Shown piece after piece: positions 46,029-53,739 of a stretch of DNA of 57,004 bases. The notes under the pieces were generated by a model that worked only from the letters and a program-made list of their open reading frames with translations, was not told where the DNA came from and made no database searches. A program made the translations under genes and the position numbers. Position 1 is the stretch's first letter. Every line of letters starts with the position of its first letter. This DNA is from an uncultured Bacteroides sp. (GTDB lineage Bacteria; Bacteroidota; Bacteroidia; Bacteroidales; Bacteroidaceae): assembly GCF_937912035.1 (NCBI RefSeq), contig NZ_CALDPF010000051.1:1-57004 (forward strand), written 5' to 3'.

Positions 46029-46805
46029 TTATTTTTGTTTGATTAATAATTGAATATCATTAATGATTATATTTATATTATTCTGTTCCTCATCAGGTAT
46101 AGAATTTAGTTCCATTAAAGCAGATAAAGATTGTCCAAGTGTACTAAGTTGAGATTTAGCACTTCCCAATTTAAGACCTTTACCGGCTTGTTTTAATAAT
46201 CGCAGGTCATATAAGCTTATCATTTCAGAATAAAAATCAAAATACTTTTCCAAAAATGGTTTATCTTTAAATGAAATATCCCATTCATCCATATCAATTA
46301 TTTTACTATCTGATAAATATGCAATTACAACTAATTGCCTATAACTCAACTGTTCAATAACTTTCAATAAGATATTCGCTTTTTCAAAACTGATATCTAC
46401 ATTAAAACAGATATTTACCAATAGATTGGAATAATATTTTAACTTCTTTTCTTCGTATTCATCCCTAGATTTTAGTAAAGTCCCTTCAAGGAGCTTTTGA
46501 GCAGAAGAACTATCACTATTGTCACTAGTCCAAAAATTATCATTTCTAGGATATTCTCCTTGCTGTAATTTTATTTGTATTTTGTCTATTGCATATGAGA
46601 ACGTATTTTTTACTCTATTTGACTCCTTCTCACTCAACATACGTTTAGCAAAGTCTTTTATTGTCGTAGATAATGCAGGAGCAATTAAAGCTCCTCCAAT
46701 AGCTCCTAATGGTCCTGTTGCAATAAGACCAATAGCTACAGATGCAGCTCCAGCAAACGTATCTGAAGCTACATCAATAATTTTGTCTTTATTCTTAATA
46801 TCCAT
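46029..46805 (-). CDS. Glycine-rich putative membrane protein, hypothetical
   Basis: This 258-residue protein is of a family I do not recognise. Residues 14-47 are a long hydrophobic Gly/Ala stretch with spaced glycines (AGAASVAIGLIATGPLGAIGGALIA), which could be a membrane hairpin or a glycine zipper. The remainder is helical, charged and soluble-looking, including a KLKYYSNLLVNICF helix. It stops 2 bp after the left arm-type sites and is the last gene at the left edge. Its partner upstream on the same strand is the HEPN protein. A pore-forming or toxic role is possible but unproven. Confidence 0.65.
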   Translation of the reverse strand: MDIKNKDKIIDVASDTFAGAASVAIGLIATGPLGAIGGALIAPALSTTIKDFAKRMLSEKESNRVKNTFSYAIDKIQIKLQQGEYPRNDNFWTSDNSDSSSAQKLLEGTLLKSRDEYEEKKLKYYSNLLVNICFNVDISFEKANILLKVIEQLSYRQLVVIAYLSDSKIIDMDEWDISFKDKPFLEKYFDFYSEMISLYDLRLLKQAGKGLKLGSAKSQLSTLGQSLSALMELNSIPDEEQNNINIIINDIQLLIKQK

Positions 46806-46908
46806 AAATCATTATATTATAACACTTATCTTCATTTTATATAAATATCATAATTCTATATACTTAACACTTAAAGCACCATAATAAAGTTATTCTTTTT
46901 ATCTAAAT

Positions 46909-47868
46909 TCATATATGCATTAATAAATTAATAAAATATTCTTCATGTTTTTCTCTATCTAAATCAAATACATTACATTCTTTTGTATTAAAAGCATAAT
47001 TCATTACCTTTCTACAGATTTCATCTGTTTCTTGTACTATCATTGTCAATTCCTTTATTTTGTCTGTTTTAAATCTATCTCCGTGTACAACCTTTGACCG
47101 AAACGAATAAGCCTGTTTTAAAATCTTAAAGATGTGTATTCTCTCCTCCTTATTTTTTGATAAAAATAATGCAACACGTTCCGAAAGTTTATGTGACAGT
47201 TCTGTACTATCATTTAAAAATAAACACTCTAAGCATGAACAATAACTTGTTATTTTTAAACCTAAATCGCTACAATTTCTTGCGTTTTGAATATAATAAT
47301 TAGCAATTGTAATTCTATGGTGATTTTGAATATTTACAGATTGAATTCTTTCTGTTTCTATTTTCATATTATTTCTTAAGAATATTGCGGCTTGATTCAA
47401 TTCTTTTGTTGAAAATGTAACATTTGAACATTCTCCTTTACAATCATATCTAGTAACACAGATTCTATTACTTGAATAGTGTGTTGTATAACCATAATTT
47501 CTTTGATATTGTAAAAATCCTAATTCAAAATCAACAGCATTATCCTTTATACTCCATAATCCAAATAAGAATGAAGATAATATACAAAGATGTTCATCTA
47601 AATATTCAATTGGAGATATTACATTTTCATCGAAACAACTTTCACAGAATGCAATTAAAGGTGCTTTTTGTGTCAAATATTCATATTCTATATTTCCTAT
47701 AGCCTCCTTTAGACCTCTATTAAGATAGGTTTTAATATCACTCAGTTTATTCGTTATTTTCAATATTGGAAACGATTCATTTATTTCATTCAAATTTAAA
47801 GTAATAGCTTTTGACAAATCGTTACATGCTATATTATTTAACGCACATAAAAAAACAGACTTCATCAT
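46909..47868 (-). CDS. HEPN-domain (ApeA-like) protein
   Basis: This 319-residue protein has a C-terminal region (about 180-310) that resembles ApeA-like HEPN domains: SCLECLFLNDSTELSHKLSERVALFL, then YSFRSKVVHGDRF with R257 and H262 in the Rx4H form typical of HEPN ribonucleases. The N-terminal half (about 1-175) is of unknown fold with several cysteines (FCESCFDE, RYDCKGEC). Such HEPN proteins are known in antiphage systems, where they cut tRNA or other RNA after infection. It may be the defence cargo of the island. No antitoxin partner is evident. Confidence 0.75.
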   Translation of the reverse strand: MMKSVFLCALNNIACNDLSKAITLNLNEINESFPILKITNKLSDIKTYLNRGLKEAIGNIEYEYLTQKAPLIAFCESCFDENVISPIEYLDEHLCILSSFLFGLWSIKDNAVDFELGFLQYQRNYGYTTHYSSNRICVTRYDCKGECSNVTFSTKELNQAAIFLRNNMKIETERIQSVNIQNHHRITIANYYIQNARNCSDLGLKITSYCSCLECLFLNDSTELSHKLSERVALFLSKNKEERIHIFKILKQAYSFRSKVVHGDRFKTDKIKELTMIVQETDEICRKVMNYAFNTKECNVFDLDREKHEEYFINLLMHI

Positions 47869-48110
47869 AAAATAAATAATTTATTTGTTTCAAGAATAAA
47901 TAGTTTTTAATGACAAACAAATATATAATCAAAATTATAAAAAGTAATATTTTAACAAACAGATTTTCAAGAACAATATTCATTTAAATATCCTAATAAT
48001 TTTCATTTCAAATTTGTCAGTTTAATTTCAAACATCATGTAAAAAACACTTAAAAATCCGTCAACATTTCATTCAACTTATATTTTCCAAAAATAGAGGA
48101 TATATAACAG

Positions 48111-48128
48111 GTAAGCAATTCCGCTTAC
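48111..48128 (+). promoter_or_regulatory. Hairpin before the integrase start
   Basis: GTAAGC (48111-48116) and GCTTAC (48123-48128) pair over 6 bp with loop AATTCC, ending 17 bp before the integrase ATG. It could be an operator or affect translation. The rest of the gap 47869-48110 is very AT-rich, with nothing I can name. Confidence 0.4.
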
Positions 48129-48145
48129 AATTAAACTATTGAAGC

Positions 48146-49366
48146 ATGATTAAAGTAGTAAAAAACGGAGTTGTTGTATCTGTATTGCTTGATACACGAA
48201 CAGTAAACAAAGAAGGAACTTATCCTGTAAAAATAAAGGTATATTTTCAGGGAAAACCAAAGTATTATCCAACAGGAATCTGTATGAGCACTAAAGAAGA
48301 GCTTGAAGAGGTTCTTGAAAGTAAGTCAAAAAAGAATATTGAAATACAGGATATAATCGGTAAAGAGTTGAGCAGGATTTTAAAGAATGTTGATATTCTT
48401 GTAGAACGTGGAACTTTCTCATTCAGCAATCTAAATAACATGCTTGGAAAAAATATTGGGGGAACTTTGAATGAAATGATTTCCGCAAAAATTAAAGAGC
48501 TTGAGAATGAAGAAAAATTTGGAACTTCCGCATTTTATAAAGGAACTCTTTCGCTGCTCAAACGTTACATGAAACACGATGTTCCTATAAATGAAGTTAC
48601 AGTTGAATGGTTAAACGATCTTGAGAAATTCATATTGAAAACAGCAAATCAGACAACTGTAGCGATGAACATGAGAAACATTCGTGCCACTATGAATATA
48701 GCTAAACAGGTGGGAGTTATCAGAGAATCAGATTATCCTTTCGGCAGGGGCAAATACCAGATTAAAGAAGGTTCTGGAAAAAAGAAAGCACTCAACAAGA
48801 AACAGCTTAAAGCCATTGCTGAATATAGTGATGGAAGCATGACTACTGAATTTTATCGTGATTTATGGCTGTTTATTTATTTCTGCAATGGACTGAATGT
48901 CGCTGACTTGATAAGTCTTAAATTCTCAGATATTCAAAACGGTGAAATATCATTTATCAGAAAGAAGACAAAAGACAGAACACGTGATGTAAAACGTATC
49001 TATGCAGCGATAACACCTGAAATGTATTCAATAATCAATAAATGGGGGAATGACCCTAAAAAAAGTGTCTATATTTTCCCGTTTTTAAAACCTGGTGACA
49101 GTGCGTGGGAACATGAGAAGAAAAAGAAGAATCTCACAAAACTGATAAATAAAAGAATGAAAATGATAGGTGAGAAACTAAATTTGGGAAAGATAACAAC
49201 CTACGTTGCAAGACATACCTATGCAACTGTATTAAGAAATGAAGGTGTTCCTATTTCAATAATATCACCAATGTTGGGACATAGCAGTGTTACAACAACA
49301 GAGATATACCTTGCAGATTTGGAATCTGAATACAGAGCCAAAAATGCAAGCCTATTGAGCTTCTAA
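48146..49366 (+). CDS. Tyrosine recombinase (integrase) of the island
   Basis: This 406-residue protein has an N-terminal arm-binding domain (about 1-95), a SAM-like core-binding domain (about 100-200) and a C-terminal catalytic domain. Catalytic residues visible: R356 in VARHTYAT, H379 in LGHSS and nucleophile Y388 in TEIYLADL. The first catalytic Arg is replaced: the motif CNGLNVADL has N251 where R is usual. IntDOT of the Bacteroides element CTnDOT also lacks this Arg, so the protein may still be active. It should act on the tRNA-Met site. It is followed by a terminator. Confidence 0.92.
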   Translation: MIKVVKNGVVVSVLLDTRTVNKEGTYPVKIKVYFQGKPKYYPTGICMSTKEELEEVLESKSKKNIEIQDIIGKELSRILKNVDILVERGTFSFSNLNNMLGKNIGGTLNEMISAKIKELENEEKFGTSAFYKGTLSLLKRYMKHDVPINEVTVEWLNDLEKFILKTANQTTVAMNMRNIRATMNIAKQVGVIRESDYPFGRGKYQIKEGSGKKKALNKKQLKAIAEYSDGSMTTEFYRDLWLFIYFCNGLNVADLISLKFSDIQNGEISFIRKKTKDRTRDVKRIYAAITPEMYSIINKWGNDPKKSVYIFPFLKPGDSAWEHEKKKKNLTKLINKRMKMIGEKLNLGKITTYVARHTYATVLRNEGVPISIISPMLGHSSVTTTEIYLADLESEYRAKNASLLSF

Positions 49367-49407
49367 AGCCACATATAAGCTCTATACGAGCCATATTTTG
49401 ATTTTCA

Positions 49408-49445
49408 GCCCGATACTCCTGATTGCAGAGGAATCGGGCCTTTTC
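49408..49445 (+). terminator. Terminator after the integrase
   Basis: GCCCGAT (49408-49414) pairs with ATCGGGC (49433-49439), with TCCT/AGGA pairing inside, followed by CTTTTC. Confidence 0.85.
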
Positions 49446-49550
49446 ATTGTTAAATTACTGGTACGAGGGATTGAAACATATCTTGAACGGTTAAAGTCAT
49501 GTTAAAATTTGGAAATCGTTTATATTTTGGGAAAAAAGAGGATATATGTA

Positions 49551-49994
49551 ATGTCTGATGATTCAATGACTAATGAAATTATAAACATCAAATATAAAAG
49601 ACTTATGACACAGAAGAAAAAGAATCAGAATGAACAAGAAGTGAAAACCAAAGCCACTAAATCCAAAAGGAAATCAAGTAAGAAAGAAATCAATCTTCAA
49701 AAAGTAGATTTATCTGTTCAAGAAGAACCTGTACAGGAAAATCCTATTGATGAGAATATAGAAGATGAAAAAAAGGACTATACGGTCGAAGAAATTCTTG
49801 ACACTATAAAACCAGATGATGATTGCGAAGAAGAATCCAATTCTGGGTATGATGCAATACTTGCAAAGTTTGACAAGACACTTGAAGAAATTGATGAACG
49901 TTTCAAATCAAACGAAGAACTTACAGAAAGATTGCTTAAAGAGCATCAAGAATGTGAATCTTTTATAGATGAATTTCTTAATGAGGATGATTGA
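49551..49994 (+). CDS. Small charged hypothetical protein
   Basis: This 147-residue protein is of a family I do not recognise. I start it at ATG 49551 (MSDDSMTNEIINIKY), not at TTG 49509. The first third is basic (KKKNQNEQ, KSKRKSSKKE), the rest very acidic (IDENIEDEKKD, DDDCEEESNSG), with a coiled-coil-like C-terminus (LEEIDERFKSNEELTERLL). This layout suits a DNA-associated or disordered accessory protein. It stops 42 bp before the promoter of the lipoprotein leader. Confidence 0.6.
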   Translation: MSDDSMTNEIINIKYKRLMTQKKKNQNEQEVKTKATKSKRKSSKKEINLQKVDLSVQEEPVQENPIDENIEDEKKDYTVEEILDTIKPDDDCEEESNSGYDAILAKFDKTLEEIDERFKSNEELTERLLKEHQECESFIDEFLNEDD

Positions 49995-50035
49995 CTAAAT
50001 TTGTAACCGCAACAGTCTCTTTATGAGATGAAACA

Positions 50036-50066
50036 TTTGTAATGTACCTTATTTTTCGTAATTTTG
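50036..50066 (+). promoter_or_regulatory. Consensus promoter of the lipoprotein leader
   Basis: TTTG (50036-50039), 19-bp spacer, TAATTTTG (50059-50066). TGTACCTTA (50043-50051) within the spacer is matched by its inverse TAAGGTACA at 50104-50112, which could form an operator-like pair. Confidence 0.8.
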
Positions 50067-50072
50067 TATCGT

Positions 50073-50344
50073 CATGCAAAACATGACAGACATATTAGAA
50101 ATTTAAGGTACACGAAAGTGTTTAACTGATTCTCCGGAATAAAGTCTGGTAAACTATTAACGAACGAGAATGAGTAAACATCTCTCGCGTCATATCCGTA
50201 TATGGCGTGGGGAGACTGTTGCTTGTTTTAGTTCAAGGGTTTTACCAGAGCCTTTTCCGTAAAATGAGTTAACAGCCCTCACGCTTTCTTTATTTATAAA
50301 CTTCTTCTTTTGTGGGCTGGGAAGAACGGAATAAATACTGGTAT
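50073..50344 (+). ncRNA. Structured leader RNA of about 270 nt
   Basis: Non-coding stretch between the promoter and the lipoprotein ATG. It holds a run of hairpins: GTCATG/CATGAC with loop CAAAA at 50071-50087, ACAC-GAAA-GTGT (50110-50121) and a long hairpin with CTCTC...GGGGAG outside and GCGTCATAT/ATATGGCGT inside, around 50193-50217. A segment TCTGGTAAAC (50145-50154) can pair with GTTTTACCAGA (50239-50249), while TTTTAC (50240-50245) can instead pair with GTAAAA (50259-50264). Alternative pairing suggests a switch. I do not recognise the class and have not matched it to a known family. Confidence 0.55.
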
Positions 50345-51580
50345 ATGAAAAAGTTTTTATTAATGCTTGGTGCGGTAGCTTTTATGACTGCATGTAAAGA
50401 TGATGGTTCCGGTAATGGTGGTTCTATTAATTATGAGGAGGGATATAAATATCTGACAAGTCTTAATGTCAGTGATGCAAAAATGATTTATCAGAAAACA
50501 GCTACAGGAAGAACAAGAGCTGAAACTGGAAATACTTATTACAAAGTTGATTTATCTGGAAATGAAGTAAAATTGTCAATTAGAGGTGAAGATGGTCAAG
50601 ACCATAACATTGGTATTCATAAGGTTTTGAAATTGAGTAATAAGGTAATTCTTGTAAATCCAGTATCACAAGATATTGTTGATTTAATCTATAAACCAGG
50701 TCCAAATGATATAAATATTAGTGTTATGAATGGTGATACGAAATATCTTTCTCTTGTTGATATCCAATCAGAAAAGATATACCATTGGCCTGAGGAAATG
50801 GAAATATATTTATATGATGATATCGAATTAAAAACTATAGATAATCAAGAAAACATATATTTAGCTTACTCTATTTCTAAATATCCAGAATATAGTCAAA
50901 TATATAAATTGAACACTTCTGATTTTACTTTACAAAAGATGTTGCCAGATAATGTGGTATGCAATGGGTTTACAGTAACAGATAATGGATTTATTGTATA
51001 TTGGAATGGAGTGGAACAACAACAAAATTGTCGTGTCAAATGTCCAGGTGGTAAGATTTATCCTATTAAAGATACCTATACATTTATTCTCAATGGTATT
51101 TTGTATTCGATTCGTGGTAAAGAGATTATTAGATATGAAACGATTGGTGATAATGAATTAAAAGAAAAAAATGTCTGTACAATACCTTATGATAATACAT
51201 ATTGGGAATTTATACCAAACTATGTACGAAATACTATGGTGATAAATGGTAATTTAGAATTTGACGGAGAAAAATGTATTGAATTTGATAGGCAAATATC
51301 TATTGGAAATCTGCATACAAGCAAAGCATGGTATTCTTACAGCAATACAATTTTCTCTAAAATAGCAATGCTGGATTATAAAGAGTCTCAGTTTGAAATT
51401 TCGAATTATGAAATACAAACTCTTTCTGTCAATTCAGAGAGTCCTAACATTACATTTACCGGATTTAGGTATTCAGATGGTGCAAATGTGGTGGGAACTA
51501 TTACAGAATCAGACGAAATAGTTATCGACAATGTTGCTGAAAATGGCAACAAAATCATCAATCTTATTCCGTTGAACTAA
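50345..51580 (+). CDS. Putative lipoprotein, unknown function
   Basis: This 411-residue protein has a lipoprotein signal (MKKFLLMLGAVAFMTAC) with the lipid-accepting Cys at residue 17, then a flexible acidic GSGNGGS linker. An in-frame GTG at 50312 is rejected because it places residues before the signal. The body is strand-rich (IEFDGEKCIEFD, IYLAYSISKYPEYSQIYKLN) and may be a beta-propeller, but I see no clear family. It is probably on the cell surface or in the periplasm. It is the only exported cargo protein of the island and is controlled by the long leader. Confidence 0.75.
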   Translation: MKKFLLMLGAVAFMTACKDDGSGNGGSINYEEGYKYLTSLNVSDAKMIYQKTATGRTRAETGNTYYKVDLSGNEVKLSIRGEDGQDHNIGIHKVLKLSNKVILVNPVSQDIVDLIYKPGPNDINISVMNGDTKYLSLVDIQSEKIYHWPEEMEIYLYDDIELKTIDNQENIYLAYSISKYPEYSQIYKLNTSDFTLQKMLPDNVVCNGFTVTDNGFIVYWNGVEQQQNCRVKCPGGKIYPIKDTYTFILNGILYSIRGKEIIRYETIGDNELKEKNVCTIPYDNTYWEFIPNYVRNTMVINGNLEFDGEKCIEFDRQISIGNLHTSKAWYSYSNTIFSKIAMLDYKESQFEISNYEIQTLSVNSESPNITFTGFRYSDGANVVGTITESDEIVIDNVAENGNKIINLIPLN

Positions 51581-51593
51581 TTATCATATAAAT

Positions 51594-51633
51594 AAAAAAT
51601 CCTTCTTTTGCTCGTGCAATGGGAGGATTTTTT
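51594..51633 (+). terminator. Terminator after the lipoprotein
   Basis: AAAAATCCT (51595-51603) pairs with AGGATTTTT (51624-51632), with a run of T at the end. Confidence 0.8.
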
Positions 51634-51650
51634 GTTTTATACATATCATT

Positions 51651-52253
51651 ATGGCAATAAAAATAGAATTTTACCAACTGATAACTCCTATACATATAGC
51701 AAAGAAATATTTTCCGAAACAATATGAAAATGATTCTTGCTGGAATGATGTAGTTATATGTACACCAATGGGAGCAATGAATTCCTTTGACATAAACTCC
51801 ATTATCAGAGAATGTGAAAAATTGGGATTAAGAAGATTCAAAGAAAAAAACAGAGAAAGAATCATCGGAGATTATTATATAGGTACTCAATCCGGACTTG
51901 ACGATACATTCCAATATAAGAAAAGCAACTGGATTAGAGTTCATAATGGTGTAGCATGGAATCCATATTTTCCTTATGGGAAAAATATTCCAGAAGAGTT
52001 TCCATGTTTCTATGGTGGTTTTTACTATGAATCAAAACAGGTATGGGAAGAATCAAAAACAGCGTTATTATGTTTTAATGACATACTTGATAAATATAAT
52101 TTGAAACGACAGCCCATAAAAGAAGAAAATCTTCTTTCTGAGATAATATCAAGTATTCCGGAGAAAACACCTTATGATAACTTCTTCTATGAACTCTCAC
52201 AAAGAACGCTTGAACAGGAATTTATCGAATATCAAAAACATAACAATATCTAA
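51651..52253 (+). CDS. Hypothetical protein
   Basis: This 200-residue protein is of a family I do not recognise. It has no signal peptide or membrane segment. The composition is rich in aromatic residues (YYIGTQSG, VAWNPYFPYG, FYGGFYYES). It is probably cytosolic. It starts 18 bp after the lipoprotein terminator, so it may need its own promoter, which I cannot identify. Confidence 0.6.
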   Translation: MAIKIEFYQLITPIHIAKKYFPKQYENDSCWNDVVICTPMGAMNSFDINSIIRECEKLGLRRFKEKNRERIIGDYYIGTQSGLDDTFQYKKSNWIRVHNGVAWNPYFPYGKNIPEEFPCFYGGFYYESKQVWEESKTALLCFNDILDKYNLKRQPIKEENLLSEIISSIPEKTPYDNFFYELSQRTLEQEFIEYQKHNNI

Positions 52254-52588
52254 CCAATATTTATCCTCTTATTTCTGGGAATCATTGTTCTTCATATATC
52301 TTCGTACCGGGTAGATGTTTTTCCTTGGTATTAACAGAAACATATACTCAATCCCAAATGAGGCAGTTTTCGTCTCCCGTATCGAGCTTTTTTCCTCTCC
52401 CCTATACCCAATATAAGAAAGCAAGAACTATCTCAAATATGGAAGAATAAATTCAAAGTAAAATAATTTTACATAATGAATAAAATGAACTATTTTATAT
52501 AAAAAGTTTTTATATGAAGAACTATTTAAAATATAATATAGAAATATAGTTTGTAGTAAAAACAGTTCATTTTATTCATTCTTAATAT
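52254..52588. other. Gene-free segment with nested inverted repeats, candidate origin
   Basis: This lies between two convergent genes. It contains a 17-bp perfect inverted repeat (52475-52491 with 52564-52580) and, inside its 72-bp loop, a short AT-rich palindrome (ATATAAAAA / TTTTTATAT near 52497-52515). The centre is nearly pure A/T. The left part 52254-52440 shows no feature I can name. An origin for the primase-helicase, or a two-way terminator, are the main options. Confidence 0.45.
52475..52580. repeat. 17-bp inverted repeat with AT-rich 72-bp spacer
   Basis: AATGAATAAAATGAACT at 52475-52491 and its exact complement at 52564-52580. The spacer is over 85% A/T by eye and holds a second small palindrome. 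Confidence 0.8.
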
Positions 52589-53284
52589 TTAACTATATGT
52601 CAAGAATGAAATAGAGTCTTCCATATCTGAGGTGTGTTCTGGCTTAGTTTTGATAAAGATAGTCGGATAAAGGGGATAACCTTCAACGTATGTATCTTTA
52701 CCATTCTTTAGTTTATCGATATGGGGAGTATAACTAATTCCACAACCGTAGATCGTTAAAATATTTCCTTTCCTATGCCGCTTTCTTAAATTATAAGAAT
52801 GTGATATAACCTTGAATTTATAATCTCCAAGATACTTTAAATCAATAAAATAACGTGGAAACCACCCGATTCTATAAGTCTCTCCTTTTTTCATTTTCTC
52901 TACTACAAAGTCTTTCGGATTAAATAGTGTGTCTTCTGTGATTACTTCTCTTCTAAGAATCCTGCAAAAGTCACTCCAACATTCATATCCCAAAGCTATA
53001 CAGATTATATCTAATGTACTTTCATTGGGAGGATTTCCTTTTATTTCTTTATTTGTTATACCTTCTTCTTTCCAATAATATCTAAGAGTACGTTCTGATA
53101 TAGTAGGAAGTTTTCCATTTTCATCCAGTTCCTCAGTTTTATATTTTCTTTTACGAGCATATTCATTATCAATTATATTCTTTGCTCGAGTAACGTTATA
53201 TAGGTGTACTCCGTAGTTATCAAAAAAATAATTATCCAGTTCTTTTATTAAATCCCAAAAATCTTCTGATATACTTCTTTTCAT
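52589..53284 (-). CDS. Putative DNA-binding regulator, hypothetical
   Basis: This 231-residue protein starts at ATG 53284 (MKRSISEDFWDLIKELD), the better start; an upstream in-frame ATG at 53353 would place 23 hydrophobic residues first. The middle (about 60-110) includes ISERTLRYYWKEEG and PNESTLDIICIALGYECW, which look like a helix-turn-helix-type recognition region seen in Bacteroidetes regulators. The C-terminal half (about 130-231) is a strand-rich domain. It is transcribed away from the replication operon, so it may control it. The functional call is inference. Confidence 0.55.
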   Translation of the reverse strand: MKRSISEDFWDLIKELDNYFFDNYGVHLYNVTRAKNIIDNEYARKRKYKTEELDENGKLPTISERTLRYYWKEEGITNKEIKGNPPNESTLDIICIALGYECWSDFCRILRREVITEDTLFNPKDFVVEKMKKGETYRIGWFPRYFIDLKYLGDYKFKVISHSYNLRKRHRKGNILTIYGCGISYTPHIDKLKNGKDTYVEGYPLYPTIFIKTKPEHTSDMEDSISFLTYS

Positions 53285-53388
53285 GATAAATGTTAAAAGC
53301 AAGTTAATATTACTGATGAGAACAAGTCTGCACAACTCTGCACTCACATTCAATTTACTTTGCTACCATAATCAAAAACATTAGTATT

Positions 53389-53739
53389 ATGAATGAAAAA
53401 GTAACATTTGAGACATTACCGTCAGCTATTATGGAACTGACAGAAAAGGTAGATTTGCTAATCAGTATGTTTAGCACAAAAATAGAAAAAAGGGAGGAAA
53501 TTCCAAAGTATATGAATACGGAAACCGCTCTTAAATATTTGAGAAAGACTGGTCTAAATATAAGCAAGTCAAAACTGTATAAGTTAACTGCTTCCAATAG
53601 CATACCTGTCTATAAAGAAGGAAACAGCTTGTTCTTTACTCAACAAGAGCTTGACAAATGGTGTGAGGAGAATATTCAAATCAAATTGAATAAAGAAAGA
53701 TTTTTATCAACAATTAAAAAATTCAATTATGGGAAATGA
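53389..53739 (+). CDS. Helix-turn-helix (excisionase-like) DNA-binding protein
   Basis: This 116-residue protein has a C-terminal winged HTH_17-type domain (about 40-95): YMNTETALKYLRKTGLNISKSKLYKL, then NSIPVYKEGNSLFFTQQELDKWCEEN. The N-terminal 35 residues look like a short coiled coil. Proteins like this act as excisionases or replication regulators in Bacteroides elements. It overlaps the helicase gene by 11 bp, so translation is coupled. A TTACTTTG sequence 28 bp upstream may be the -7 box. Confidence 0.82.
   Translation: MNEKVTFETLPSAIMELTEKVDLLISMFSTKIEKREEIPKYMNTETALKYLRKTGLNISKSKLYKLTASNSIPVYKEGNSLFFTQQELDKWCEENIQIKLNKERFLSTIKKFNYGK

Noticed and set aside
50073..50344. Group II intron or retron
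   Set aside because: No reverse transcriptase is nearby and I could not find a domain V-like catalytic hairpin.
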